Of a DNA stretch of 64,000 bases, positions 1 through 11,778 are shown piece by piece. Position numbers and translations under genes: made by a program. Source of the DNA: Raphanus sativus (Eukaryota > Streptophyta > Magnoliopsida > Brassicales > Brassicaceae); contig NC_079515.1 of assembly GCF_000801105.2 (NCBI RefSeq), positions 26,063,407 to 26,127,406 of the forward strand. Reading direction: 5' to 3'. Each line of letters begins with the position of its first letter. The first letter of the stretch is position 1. The notes beneath the pieces are model-generated. The model saw nothing but the letters and a program-made list of their open reading frames with translations, was not told the DNA's origin and did no database searches.

Positions 1-2280
1 GATTGGAAACCATTCGAAACGGATTCTTCTCAGGACTATCATTGGAGGAACTGAGGATATTCTTCTTATAGTGTTCAATTTCAAACCAAACACCACAAGG
101 GAATCTTTGACGCCTGACAAGCCAGATCATAATCTCTGCATACGGTGTTGCATGGACGATAGAGATGGCGAATTCAATCAACATACATACGGAGTTGATT
201 GTAGTGCTTGTAATGGTGAAAAAGATGTAGAATACTGAAGTTGTTGGCAAGAGAAGCAGAAGAGGAGTGAACAGAAGAGATCCCACTACATGTTGCTTCA
301 CAGTGTAGCCATAGCTGTCCAGCCTTTGTCGTAGAGGATTCATTTTTCGTCCTCTGAAAGAACAAACAAACAATCATTCAAGACAGTGTAATGAAATGAA
401 ATGAACTTAGCTGGTTTTAATAATATAGATTTTACCTGAAAAGCCTCCACAAAGCTGCTAAAGCTTGAATCTGGTGAGAGTAGACAAGTGTGATTGCCCA
501 GTGAAGAGCAGTTACATGAAGCGTTGCAAAAGTAATGACATCTATGACAAATGCAGCAGAAACTGTTGCACCAAAGGTGATTCCCAAGACGGCAACTGCT
601 CTGATCAAATAAAAGATGAAAGAAGCCATGAAGATCCAGAGAGTAGACCATATTTGGATTACATTAAGAGACACCATTCCTAAAACTCCAGCCAACTCTG
701 TGTTTAGCTTAAACCCTGCTGGGACTCCCATCAACCACACACAACCGGATCGCAGTATGTCGTTTGTAAACTCCTTTGCAAAGTGGAATAACCAGGAGCA
801 GACAGATCCGGTGTTAAACAATAGACCTAGACCAACCAAGTTCCCCAAGACGAGATCAACAGCCATGGCTGACCACGTAGAATGTCTCTGCAGTGAAGCT
901 TTCTCTGCATCTTCCACACAGGATATGGATCTCGTGTCATTCTCTTGAAGGAGGGTTGGCCAATATAAGATCTGACAACTGCGTACTCTGAAGTTGATCC
1001 ATGTATTCTTGAGTAATCTCTTTGATGCTATACGCCCCCATGAGAAAATAGGAAAACTTGAAAGTACATATATTAACTGGAGAAGGCTGTAGTATAGACT
1101 TGATAAAGAGCTTAAAAGCGTGGCGAGTAACCACCATGCCAAAGTAGATATCCTGAAAAGTGAGATGCAAGCAGTTAAAAAGAGCTAACAAGAAAGATAG
1201 AGGAAGCACTGAACAAGTGAAGTAAAGTCTCACTGAGAGCGCTTACAGGTAAGTAACAGAAGACTTCCTGGAAGAAGTCTCCAGCTGCGTGGATAGCTTC
1301 TTATAGGCTATCTCAGCAGATGCGGCGCAATTTATGGAAAGAATTACAGTTTCCTGCTTACATAAGAATACGATAATATTAGCAACAAGTATAGAAAGCA
1401 ACAGCACAACAAAGAGTGTCCTTTTGGAAAAACTACTTAACCATTTCAATCAGAGGTTGCCTCTTGTGAAGATCATTAACCCAATTGGGTTTCTGAAGAG
1501 GAGCTTTAGTCTGAGGAGAAGCATTCCAGAAGCTTAACGAGAAATGGTGAGAACCAAACACTGGAGTGTCATAGACTATAACCTGACAATGTCCATGCTA
1601 TACAGTCAAGTAGGGCATAGACTAAAAAAAAGAAGAATAATACAAGAGAAAGCCATCATGAACTTACATACGTGAACATCACATTGAGATACAACATCCT
1701 CATTCCAATGTATATGATGCATTCTAATCCCACGCTCCCTAGAAGAATCGTGCACCATATGAATCCAGTGACTGCTCAAAGAATCTTTCCTGAACTCCTC
1801 TAATAAGCCATCAACCTTATGACAGCCACAGCTGTATCTGCAAAGACTACCATAAGATCCATCTTCATCTGTTGCATTCTTGGGTGCGTTTCCGTTAGCA
1901 CTAAGACATGTATCATAACAACCAAGAAGAGTAAAGGCGGCTTTATCCGGTAAGGTCAAAGGCATCATCTCATTTGTTTCACTGAGAATTTCCTGTTAGA
2001 CATCACCAAAGAGAAAGAGAAAGAGAAAAAAAAAGGTTGTCTATCAAAATGCTAGAGACAATTGGTAGTTAATTAAAAAAAAAATCTAAAGTAAAGTTTT
2101 TTTTACTTGGAGGCTAGATCCGCGGGATAAGGAGACTTCATCAGTGATGAAGGCCACAACAACGTCGAGACAAGAAGAGGAGTGGGACACGAACCATCCA
2201 AACAAGAGACTGTGAGGAGTCGAATCATCATCAGTTGATGAAAGGGGCTTAGGCAACCAAATCCTACATTGTCTCTTCAT
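1..2280 (-). CDS. GPI1: GPI1/PIG-Q subunit of GPI-GlcNAc transferase (partial, 3' end outside window)
   Basis: Likely GPI1/PIG-Q, a membrane subunit of the ER enzyme that adds GlcNAc to phosphatidylinositol, the first step of GPI-anchor synthesis. Six exons read on the minus strand: 2107-2280, 1672-1992, 1442-1582, 1247-1353, 436-1152 and 1-353. All junctions are GT-AG and keep frame. The ATG at 2280 opens MKRQCRIWLPKPL. The 436-1152 exon holds the family core with several hydrophobic segments, including AMAVDLVLGNLVGLGLLFNT and GVPAGFKLNTELAGVLGMVS. The last visible exon carries RQRLDSYGYTVKQHVVGSLL followed by the FTPLLLLLPTT motif typical of Gpi1 proteins. The reading frame is still open at position 1, so the C-terminus lies outside. 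In Arabidopsis the same gene (AT3G57170) precedes BPG2, as here. The family call is firm. The exon with the 1247-1353 boundaries is the least certain. Confidence 0.85.
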
Positions 2281-2811
2281 TACAGCTCTCTTCTACACAC
2301 AACTGCCAGATCCTCCAAACCCTACAAGATCCTAACTTTCGATCGATACTTTGGAGAAACAATCAAAAAGTCTGCGCCTTTAAGAGGGAAGGGAGGAGAT
2401 CTCCGGACACAGACTTGACAGGTGAAGTTATTCTTTCAATCCATTTGAATTGAGATTAGGTCACGGGTTCGACGAAACAGAAGTAAGATGCCGGAATTCA
2501 GACAGAGAGAGAGAAACTGTTGTGGGGTAAGAAGATGACGAAAGCAAGTGTAAAAGAGAGATCTTTTAACTAAAGCTACCAACGCCCCCCTCTCTCTGGT
2601 TCCAATGTCTATTTTCTTTCTTCTTTACATAAATGAGTATATGCACGTGGTCGTGTATCGCAAATGATTGGTTATGTGGCAAATTCATGATAAATCATAT
2701 GTTATTTATTTTAAGATAAACAAATCCAATACGTTAACTTTGATTTCAAACGAACTGAAAAAAAGAAATATTTTCGTTTGTATCAGCCCTAGATCTTTAA
2801 CCTCTTTTATT
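2281..2811. other. Intergenic: GPI1 promoter/5' leader and BPG2 3' region
   Basis: This gap separates the GPI1 start codon from the BPG2 stop codon; both genes read leftward. It holds the GPI1 5' leader, with purine-rich GA repeats near 2500-2520, and an AT-rich BPG2 3' end near 2690-2811. I see no further gene or repeat. Confidence 0.5.
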
Positions 2812-4840
2812 TTAGACATCAGAGAGAAAATCAGTGCTGTCTTGTTGCTTCTTCCTCCTACGAGCATCATCAAGTTTACTAGAATAGGTTCCAAGCGCTT
2901 CTGTGATGGCCTTTGGCAACCAGAAGCCAGGCCGCTCAAGAAACGGTGCTCTGTCGATTACCAACGGTTCTCTCAAGGTCACATCAATCCCCTGATAAGT
3001 CCACAGCGCTAACGTTGCTTCGCCTTTGAGACCAAGCGAAAACCAGCCGAGACCAGCTACTGCTACGTCGATGCTTTTCACCTCCCAGCTACTTCCTGTC
3101 ACCTGGATCTCCTTCTCTTCCCAGTTTCCCAGTTCAGACGCTCTCTCCTCTCCTATCGGTGGCTATTTAACAAATAATAAACGAAGGTTTTTAGTTACAT
3201 TTTTTTATGTTATGGAAACGGGTGAGAGGGTAGACTTTTAACTCACCTGCAAGCGTAAACCGGAATGGGACTTGAGTATTTCTTCTGCGTTCTCTGTTTT
3301 TCCCAGATGCAATGAAACACTGTGTGATGCCCATACTGTTATGTATATTGTTTCAACTGTAGCACGAACAAGGTCTAGCCTCACCAGGCCACCAATGTGA
3401 ACAGACTGTCCTGCCTGCAACATAAAAGATTCAGCATAACCAGCTTAGTTCTTGGAACAAGAGATTCTATTTGAAGCATTTAAAACAGGTCAAGTCAATT
3501 CTTTCTTTGAACAGTTCACTTGCTTAGAGTAAGCTCTCTCTAGAGTTCTATTAGAAAAACAAAGGTTGACATCATTGTCCCCATGTACTATTAGTAGCAA
3601 CACCTCGGTACACCCACACTTGTTAGTGTCTCTCTAGACTAGACTAATAATGTGATCAATTTGGTTAAATTTAGGTTTTAATCGAACTAAACTACTAGAA
3701 AATCTTTTTCAAGCAAAACGTGATTATGTTAATTAAACGAGATTTGCTTAATTTGATAAAATTATGGTGTGTTGATTGTTGAGTGTTGGCGCCAATCATT
3801 CAGGTGGATATCAACCAAAAAACGTTATATATAAGTAAGAGAGGGCTTGCCTTGACTCTGTAAGACCGAGGCTGAAGCTCCTTCCTAATCTCCACCATTT
3901 TCCGCTCCTCTGAGTTCAACCTAAGAGACATAATGTAAGGATGCAAAAGACCAGGAGTGTCATACATCTTCGCCTTTGCAGACAACACTCCACCAATTCT
4001 CAATATTCCAAGAGTTGTTCCAGGAACCGGAGCCTCCGTGAGCCTTGTGACCTTTGCACCGTCTTTCTTCGAGAAGGCATTGATCAAAGTAGACTTCCCT
4101 GCGTTCTGAGCTCCAATAACCCACACGTTTCCTCTAGGACCAGCCAGTTCCTTGATGTAAGCTAACAGGTTCTTGATACCAAGATCTTTCCTAGCACTAA
4201 CCATATACACGCCGCTCAGCTTAGGCGCTCCTCCCGCCTTGGCACGATGGCGAACCCAACGGTCCAACCGAGCTGGTGAAATCTGTGATGGGAGTAAGTC
4301 TACTTTCGTCGCAACGAGCACAAGTTTGGGAAGGTTCTTGCCAACCTTTGGATCGTTTTCAGCCTTCTGAAGCGCCTTGAACAAAGAGTTAGCTGCTCGT
4401 TTGGGGAAAGAGCCATCAAAGTCCACACAATCAACAACCATGACTACAACCGTGGTACTTGAGTTCCTACTCATCGGTTTTATAAGTCTAGTCGAGATCA
4501 TCCTATCGAAATCGAAATCAGGCAAGAGATTCTCAGCGGCTTGGTTCTTCACTTGGCCGTAGTTTCTCAGAGAATGGCAACGAGCACATACCGTCACACC
4601 ATCATCAGCAGCATCCTTGTCTTTCTTGGCCTCCTCTCTAGCTAACTTCTTCCTCTCTGATTTCGAAACCCGTTTCTTCTCCACCGTCTCCTCTGTTACA
4701 TTACCATATCCAACGCCAGCTGGAGCAAAACCATCGAGTTCAACTTCGTTTCCTTCCTCCTTCTCTTCCCACTCATCTGACTCCCAGTCAAACTCATCCT
4801 CCTCACTTTCAGAGTCACTATCCTCCAATACATTCGTGAT

Positions 4841-4874
<34 letters not shown>

Positions 4875-5365
4875 ACCATTTCAAACCCATCAAGCTCATC
4901 TTCAGTCACCTCTTCCAAGCTCTTTGGAGCGACCTTTCTCTTCTGATAATACCCAGGCAAATCAGAATCATTATCCTGCATAAAAATCCCACAACCTGGA
5001 CAAACAAGCTTCCCATACACCTCATCTTCATCTCTACCTTCGCTCATCATCATTCCTCCTTTCTTGGGAAAGATTGTCCCTTTAACTCTATCCACGCTTT
5101 CAACAACTTGCTCTTTCTTCACAGCTAAACACTTCACAACACATGTCTTCTTCTTCTTCTCATTCGTCTCACTCAACCCTATTGAAAAAAGTTGTCTTTT
5201 CCTTCAGAATTCAATCACGAAAACGAGTTTCAACGAACAAGAGAGAGAAGATTTACCTGAGAAAAACTGAGCTTCGGGTCTGGGTATTAACCGGTTGACA
5301 AGAAAGCTTGCGCCTTTGAGCTTTACTCTGCAAATATTCACTGTACTTGAAATCAAAACCACCAT
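2812..5365 (-). CDS. BPG2: BPG2, circularly permuted plastid GTPase (YqeH-like)
   Basis: BPG2 is a chloroplast YqeH-type GTPase needed for plastid rRNA processing and ribosome assembly. Four exons: 5257-5365, 3851-5178, 3247-3414 and 2812-3162, giving 651 aa. The start at 5365 gives MVVLISSTVNICRV, a plausible transit peptide. A zinc-finger region has CPGC near residues 96-99 and CARC near 234-237. GTPase motifs come in permuted order: G4 TKVD (about 327), G5 SAR (about 364), G1 GAQNAGKS (about 392), PGTT (about 422) and G3 DTPG (about 443). An acidic stretch includes 11 Asp in a row. Intron 2 starts with GC instead of GT (AAG|GCAAGC at 3850); reading through it leads to an early stop, and the family sequence continues exactly at 3414. 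The position between GPI1 and PrfB3 matches AT3G57180. Identification is confident. Confidence 0.95.
4841..4873 (+). repeat. (ATC)11 trinucleotide repeat coding poly-Asp in BPG2
   Basis: Eleven uninterrupted ATC units encode eleven consecutive Asp on the minus strand inside the acidic linker of BPG2. Length changes here would stay in frame, so the tract is likely to vary in length between accessions. Confidence 0.95.
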
Positions 5366-6152
5366 TTTATTTGTTTCTGTGTATCACTAAGCTGCTACAT
5401 CCGTCGAGAGGATAATCAGAGTGAGAGAGTGAAAACGCAGCGTGTTGGCTCGGTCCGAACTTGATTACTTCAGTCTTCACTGAGTCCTATCTAAACCCTA
5501 CGGACAATTACTTAAACACCCTTCAAACTGCGGCTGCAATTTTCGGTTTATTGGTTTACTCGGTTTAGATATTTTCGGTTTTGGTTAATTTAGTTCGGAC
5601 ATTCCCACCAAATGAACCAAAAAAATTGTTTCGGTTTAGTTTTTAGATAATTTTGGTTTTAAATATTCTTCTGAAAATAACCAATTTTTAGGTTTTTATT
5701 AAATTTTGGTATAATTTTTATAAGAATCAAATAATTTCAGTTATTTTTTGTTGATTCGGTTATTTTTTTTGGTTTTGTTATTCTTTTAGTTTGGTTAATT
5801 CAGTTCAGTTATTGTTGGTTAATTTATTCACTTATTTTTATTTTTTGCAAAATTGAAAACCAACCAAAAACCAAATTATTTTTCAAAATCGACCCAACTC
5901 AATCGAACTCAAAACAGTGTCCAACCCGAAAACGGAAAATTTTGGTTTGGTTCTGTTCGGACAAGGTCTGCTACAAAACATCTTATGCTTTTTTTGTAAG
6001 AATTGCGAGTAGCTAATACGTGGAACACGTAAAAGACTCAAACTTTAAAAACAGAGCTTGACGATAAGGTTGTGCGGAGACCCATCCCGCGGGCAAGAAC
6101 TGAGCTTAAACCCCATTTGATTATTTTCTTGCCGGAGCTCCGACGAACAAAA
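5366..6152. promoter_or_regulatory. Shared divergent promoter of BPG2 and PrfB3
   Basis: The start codons of BPG2 (minus) and PrfB3 (plus) lie 787 bp apart, so this gap must hold both promoters and 5' leaders. From about 5520 to 5960 it is very AT-rich and consists of many imperfect GGTTTTGGTT / CGGTTTA units and their complements. This looks like an old degraded repeat rather than coding DNA. No individual promoter element could be assigned with confidence. Confidence 0.6.
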
Positions 6153-7821
6153 ATGGCGGCAAAGATTATATTCGGAGGCTGTTCATGGCGGCGCTTCTCA
6201 AGAAACTTGGACAAGAGAGCATCATCATCTCGAGTTCTTCTCTTCTCTGTTCGTTCCTCTCATTCCATGGATGACATGGACACCGTCTATAAGCAATTGG
6301 GTATCTCTCTTTCTGTCTCTCGTCTTCATCTAAAGATAGTGTCTTTGAACTGAAGCTGATGAGTCTTCAGATAAAGTCTGGAGCTTTAAGTTTTTGAAAA
6401 GTTTTTCTTTGTGTGTGAATATGCTTTAGGACTGTTTTCACTGAAGAAGAAGATAAAAGATGTTGTTCTTAAGGCAGAGATGTTAGCACCAGATGCTCTT
6501 GAGCTCGAAGAAGAGCAATGGATTAAGCAAGAAGAGACATTGCGTTACTGTGACTTATGGGATGATCCAACCAAATCTGACGAGATTTTTCTCAAGTTAG
6601 CTGCTCGTGCCAAAGCAGTTGATACTCTCAAAGACCTCAAGTACAAGGTTCTTACTGTTTAATCTTCTTGTTTTAGTTTTCTTTTTGCAAGACGTTTAGT
6701 TTTGAATGTTTTTTTGATGATTAGGCAGAGGAAGCTAAGCTAATCATACAATTGGATGAGATGGATGCTATAGACTACAGTCTCTTTGAGCAAGCTTATG
6801 ATTCATCCCTCGATGTGAGCAGATCTTTGCATCACTATGAGATGTCTAAGCTTCTTAGTGATCAGTATGACGGTGAAGGCGCATGTATGGTTATCAAATC
6901 TGGTTCTCATGACACAAAATCTCAGGTCACTTTCACCATTCTTAAACAAGCTTCCTGTCTTACTTTCTTTATGTTCTTATAACATTTTTTTTTTGAGGAT
7001 TTGCAGATGTGGACAGAACAAGTTGTAAGCATGTACATCAAATGGGCAGAGAAGCTAGGCCAAAACGCAAGAGTGGCTGAGACCTTGAGGAATAGAAATG
7101 GCGTGAGTTCAGCCACAATAGAGTTTGAATTCGAGTTTGCTTATGGTTATCTCTTAGGTGAGCGAGGAGTGCACCGTCTTATCACAAGTTCTACTTCCAA
7201 TGAGGTATATTATACATTATGATTCTCATAATCAAACACTCTCCATTGTAAAAGAACTAAAAAGGTGTTTTCTTTGTGATAGGTTTGTTCAACCTCTGTA
7301 GAAATTATACCGTTATTCTTGAGAGCATCTCCTGATTTTGAAGTAAAGGATGAGGATTTGAATGTAACGTATCCTGCAGAAGAGAATCATAAACTAGCTG
7401 AGCAAATGGTTCGTATCCAACATCTTCCGAGTGGCATAACCGTAGAGTCTTCAGGTATTCTTGACTTGTGTAACATTTGGTTTACTGCATTGTATGCAGG
7501 TTATAATATGTGATTGTTTTGATTGCAGGAGAAAGAAACCGGTTTGCTAATAGGATCAAAGCTCTAAACCGGTTAAAGGCAAAACTGCTTGTGATAGCAA
7601 AAGAACAAAAGGTTTCAGATGTGTATAAAATCAACAGCAAGAACATTGTGGAGCCATGGAGAGTAGAAGAAATCAGGAGATATGTTTCTAAAGGTCAGAA
7701 GATGGTGGTTGATTTGAAAACCGGTTTAGAGATCTTGGACCTGAATTCGGTTTTGGATGGAAACGTTGGACCGCTGCTTGGAGCTCACATTGGAATGAGA
7801 AGATCAATTGATGCCATTTAA
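6153..7821 (+). CDS. PrfB3: PrfB3, plastid release-factor-like protein without GGQ
   Basis: This is a class-I peptide chain release factor homologue that has lost termination function. In Arabidopsis PrfB3 (AT3G57190) stabilises the plastid petB mRNA 3' end. Six exons: 6153-6300, 6430-6647, 6725-6925, 7007-7204, 7283-7454 and 7529-7821, giving 409 aa, close to the family length. The start at 6153 opens MAAKIIFGG with an Arg/Ser-rich N-terminus that fits a transit peptide. The chain retains the RF2-like helical N-domain (LFSLKKKIKDVVLKAEMLA), but where true factors have GGQ it reads EENHKLAEQMVRIQHLPSG. So the hydrolysis motif is missing, as in the known plant protein. An in-frame ATG at 6072 exists, but the 6153 start fits the family better. 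Function is inferred from orthology and position. Confidence 0.92.
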
Positions 7822-9172
7822 AATTAATTGAGGCTTTTTGTTATATCACACATAATATAGTCAAGCTTTGTAAAAAAATAAAATTTAATTATATAACTAG
7901 ATCATATTACACAATATAAATATTTTGTTTTTGAAAATCTAAGATTCTGGATTTATTGATTGTCATGATTTATAATTGGTAAAATATATAGAGGTTTGGC
8001 AGAAATCTCTGATATATAAGTAGAGTTTGGCAGAAACTTTAAATTATCCAGTCTCCTAGATTAGTACTCCCTCTGTTTCTAAAAGATGTATGTTTTAGGA
8101 AATTTTTTTGTTTTAAAAAGATGTATTTTTCATATTTTCAATGTAATTTTTGTCAACTAATTATGAATAATTGTGAATCTCAAAAACATTAATTGCATTT
8201 CTTAAAATCTTATTGGTTTAGAAATATAGAGAATATAAAATAACAAAAAACCATGCACTAATAAGTAAGTTTTAATATGTTTTATTAAAAAGTGTGAAAA
8301 TCTTAAAACATGTATTATTTAAAAACAGAGGGAGTATAAATTTAATTAGTTTACGTTGCCCATGACCAGACTAGCTAATTGGTCAGTTTGCACAATAATT
8401 AAATGCAATTTCTTTGCTTCTGATAAAAGTTAAAACCATAATTTAATGCGATTTCTCACCATCATCCTTTCAGCAATACATTAATTTTGACTAACTCAAC
8501 AACCCGTTAAAAGGGTAATAGAGAAATCTAATTTATGTATTTGACCAAAAAATCTAATTTATTGTTTACCAAAAAAATAAACAGGAATTTTAAGTATTTT
8601 GGATTTAATAGTATAACTTTTTTAGCCAGATTTGATGGCCATTCATTAGTACACCACATCCTGATTTTCCTAAGCAGATTTTGAAATATGTTGACATATG
8701 TAATCTAAAACTTCCTCAAAATCAGTTTTAGTTTTTACAATATTAATTTAAAATAGTTATAAAAGATCTCATAAAAAATTAGCAATTATTTAAACATATG
8801 CTTTTGTGTTTTTGTTTCTATAATTTTAGACAATATTTTTTGTCAGCTTTAATTAATTTTGGAGTATAATTTATGTAGAAAAAGACAAGGTTTATACTAC
8901 TATGAAATTAATTTGTATTTTCCATGTACTGTAAATAAAAGAGATTTATTAGTGTATTTGTTGATATTATTATAGGAAGGAAGAAAGGCCAACTGTCAAA
9001 ACGGCTTTCGTCTCCAAATTTTTCTCCTTTAAAACTCTCTGTTTTTCAGTTTCAACTTCGTCTCCCTCCTCCCCCTCTCACCATCATCTCTATATACACA
9101 CACTCCCTCCCTCCCTCCTATGGATTCATAATGTAACAATCTTCTTCCTCTTCCTTTACATCCTCACATCAC
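7822..9172. other. Intergenic: PrfB3 3' region, a MITE, and KOBITO1-like promoter
   Basis: AT-rich DNA with one recognisable element, the Stowaway-like MITE at 8067-8334. The last 110 bases before the next gene are a pyrimidine-rich leader with CTCCCTCCCTCC repeats near 9105-9118, typical of a plant 5' UTR. Nothing else coding is seen. Confidence 0.5.
8067..8334. mobile_element. Stowaway-like MITE (TA target duplication)
   Basis: A 268-bp non-coding element with terminal inverted repeats. The left end begins CTCCCTCTGTTTCTAAAA and the right end is its complement, TTTTAAAAACAGAGGGAG in imperfect form. It is flanked on both sides by TA (8065-8066 and 8335-8336), the target duplication expected for Tc1/mariner Stowaway elements. 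A related element lies at 53317-53565. Confidence 0.8.
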
Positions 9173-11778
9173 ATGGCGGGCCTCTTCTACTCCTCCTCAA
9201 AACCCACTCCTTCATCAACACCCTCTTACTCGCGTCTGTTATTGCTGGTGACCCTTCTCCCTCTCTCCCTCGCCTGTTTCGCCTTCGTCCTCCAATGGCG
9301 CGGCGGACTCGACGACCCGGCCACCCACTGGTCCACGGATCATCTCGAGTTCCCCGGAATGGCCTCCACCACCCGCGAGAAACAACAACAACAACAACAA
9401 AGCTCCTCCTCGCGTCGTTCGGATTCAGGCTGCGTAGATCTTCTGGGTCAGAGCCGTTCGCCTTCCTTTCCTTATTTCCGTGACTGGACTTTCGATTACC
9501 AATCCGATCTGAATCCTAAGGTTGGGTTGATCTCATAATCTGGGAGGGTTTTTCCTGATTCCATGTTTGAATTGCTATGATCTGATATAATAAAGTTGTG
9601 ATTTTTTTTTTTAAATTCTAATCTGGGGTTGATGAAATTGGCTGAAAGGTTCTGACTTTCTGAGGATTTACGTTTTTTTTTGTTTTTGCTATGATAGATA
9701 TGTATAACAACAAGCACTTCTGCTGGGTTAGAGCAAACACTGCCATGGCTGTTCTACCACAAAGTTATCGGTGTTTCAACGTTTTATCTTTTTGTTGAAG
9801 GGAAGGCTGCTTCCCCTAACGTGTCTCGAGTTTTGGAGAGCATACCAGTAATAGAGCTATTTACCCCCTGATCCTTTTGCTTTTGTTTTTCTTAATCTTC
9901 CTTTTGGCCAATGAGATTTGTTGTTGCAGGGTGTTAAAGTTATACACAGGACCAAAGAGTTAGAAGAGCAGCAGTCTAAAAGGTACTTAATGGTGTGAGC
10001 CTTTGTTGATTATCACACAAGGGAGTTTCTTTTAGTGTAGACAAGTTCTGACTTCCCCCATGGATTAGCATCAATTTTTTTTGTGTAGAAAAGATTAGTA
10101 ATGGATATGCTCTGCTTGCATTGTGATTGATTTACAGTCGGATATGGAACGAGACTTGGTTGGCGAGCTTCTTTTACAAACCGTGCAACTATGAGTTATT
10201 CGTGAAACAGTCTTTGAACATGGAGATGGCTATCAAAATGGCTCAGGTATCTTCTTATTACATTTTTTACCATATAGTCGAATTACGTCATAACGTGGTT
10301 ATATATATCTGTTATGCTGGTGTGTGTATTTAGGATTCTGGTATGGAGTGGATAATTCATCTTGACACCGACGAGCTTATACACCCTTCTGGAGCCACCT
10401 ATGAATATTCTTTAAGAAAATTGCTTGGAAATATCTCTGCAGACGTTGATGCAGTTATCTTTCCAAACTATGTGAGTCTTACAGAAGATGAGGATCTTCA
10501 TCTTTATACTGAATATATATAATGCCTTCTTGATTCTGGATTTCATCAGCGTTGTCTCCTTGTTTCAGGAGAGCAGCGTTGAGAGGGATGATATCAAAGA
10601 GCCTTTCAGTGAGGTACTGAACATTAATTAATCATCTTATGTGTTAACTTGCTTCTTAGTAACCATCTAAAGCTATTTTAGGTGTCAATGTTCAAGAAGA
10701 ACTATGACCATCTTCCGAGGGATGTTTACTTTGGGAACTATAAAGAGGCCACTCGTGGGAATCCAAACTACTTCCTAACCTATGGAAATGGAAAAGCTGC
10801 TGCTCGTGTGCAGAACAATCTTCGTCCTAATGGTGCTCATAGATGGCACAACTACAGAAAGAGTCCAAAGTATGGTGTCTTTTGTCTTTGGATTAGACAA
10901 CTTGGTCTATTATTTGACTCTTTGTTGTTATTTGGCATCACTTTACTCTGCATCTAATATGTTTTGATTTTGTGGCATGATTTTTGACAGGGAGATCAAA
11001 CTAGAAGAAGCGGCCATTCTGCACTACACTTATCCCAAATTTTCAGATCTTACTTCAAGACGTGATCGTTGTGGTTGCAAGCCCACCAAGGTGGATGTTA
11101 AGAGATGTTTCATGTTGGAGTTTGACAGAGCTGTGAGTGGGGGAATTGATACTTTTCTTTTTCTTTCTATTTATTGATTACTATTCTAGAGCATACACGT
11201 CACAGTCATAATTTTTGTGCAGGCATTTATCATTGCTTCAACCGCAAGCTCAGAGGAAATGCTTCAATGGTATCAATGTTGACTCAAACATAAACACTAC
11301 TCTTGACCCCATTTTACGGATGGTGCATTCTAACAAGCTTCACTGATACAGGTACAGAGAGCACGTTGTGTGGACAGACGGTGCATTGAAGCTGAAACTC
11401 CTTAGGAAGGGAATCCTGACTCGCATTTATGCCCCCATGGTAAAGAAGTAACCCCAAACCTTGGTTCTTAATTGGACGTGATTCATGCTTGGTTTTCCAC
11501 AAGCTGCACTCATTTTTTTTTTAATTTATTCACAGGTTATAATCCAAGAGTTAAGAGAGGCAGGTGTGTTCAGCTCGGTGGTAAACTCAGCTCACATGTC
11601 TCTGAACAACTCTTCAACCCTAAGCATAAGCCGAGACTCATCTCAGGTGACTGGTAGGAGGAGAGTGTTGGAAGCCCATCTTGATCTTGATAGTGAATCT
11701 CAAGCATCAGCCGTACCACCACAATCGCCTCCAGGCGTGGAAGCAACCCAGATAGGACACAACAATCAATCTGAATAG
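9173..11778 (+). CDS. KOBITO1/ELD1/ABI8-like glycosyltransferase-like protein
   Basis: A type II membrane glycosyltransferase-like protein related to KOBITO1/ELD1/ABI8, which affects cellulose deposition and cell elongation in Arabidopsis; its exact reaction is not settled. Eleven exons: 9173-9520, 9698-9847, 9930-9982, 10138-10246, 10334-10471, 10569-10613, 10682-10869, 10991-11132, 11223-11269, 11352-11439 and 11536-11778, giving 516 aa. Residues about 20-43 form one membrane anchor ([20 protein letters not shown]), followed by a low-complexity Q/S stem. The catalytic-like domain has [14 protein letters not shown] with a DxD motif and [19 protein letters not shown] Cys-containing [11 protein letters not shown] segment follows. 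The C-terminus is a Ser/Pro-rich tail. The position next to GPT corresponds to AT3G57200, a paralogue of KOBITO1 itself, so no symbol is given. Family call is confident, function is not. Confidence 0.88.

Noticed and set aside
937..1233. Open frame in GPI1 out of step with the next ORF, looking like a frameshift
   Set aside because: One continuous frame through 436-1152 already encodes the conserved Gpi1 core, so this ORF is a shadow and no frameshift is needed.
1354..1441. Hydrophobic ORF (FSKRTLFVVLLLSILVANII) as a membrane helix of GPI1
   Set aside because: It lies between a good donor after ATG at 1442 and an acceptor TAAGCAG at 1354; the upstream coding frame runs into TAG there, so it is read as an intron.
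5520..5960. Possible repeat array or regulatory array in the BPG2/PrfB3 promoter
   Set aside because: The GGTTTTGGTT-like units are irregular and of low complexity with no fixed period, so it was not called as a distinct element.
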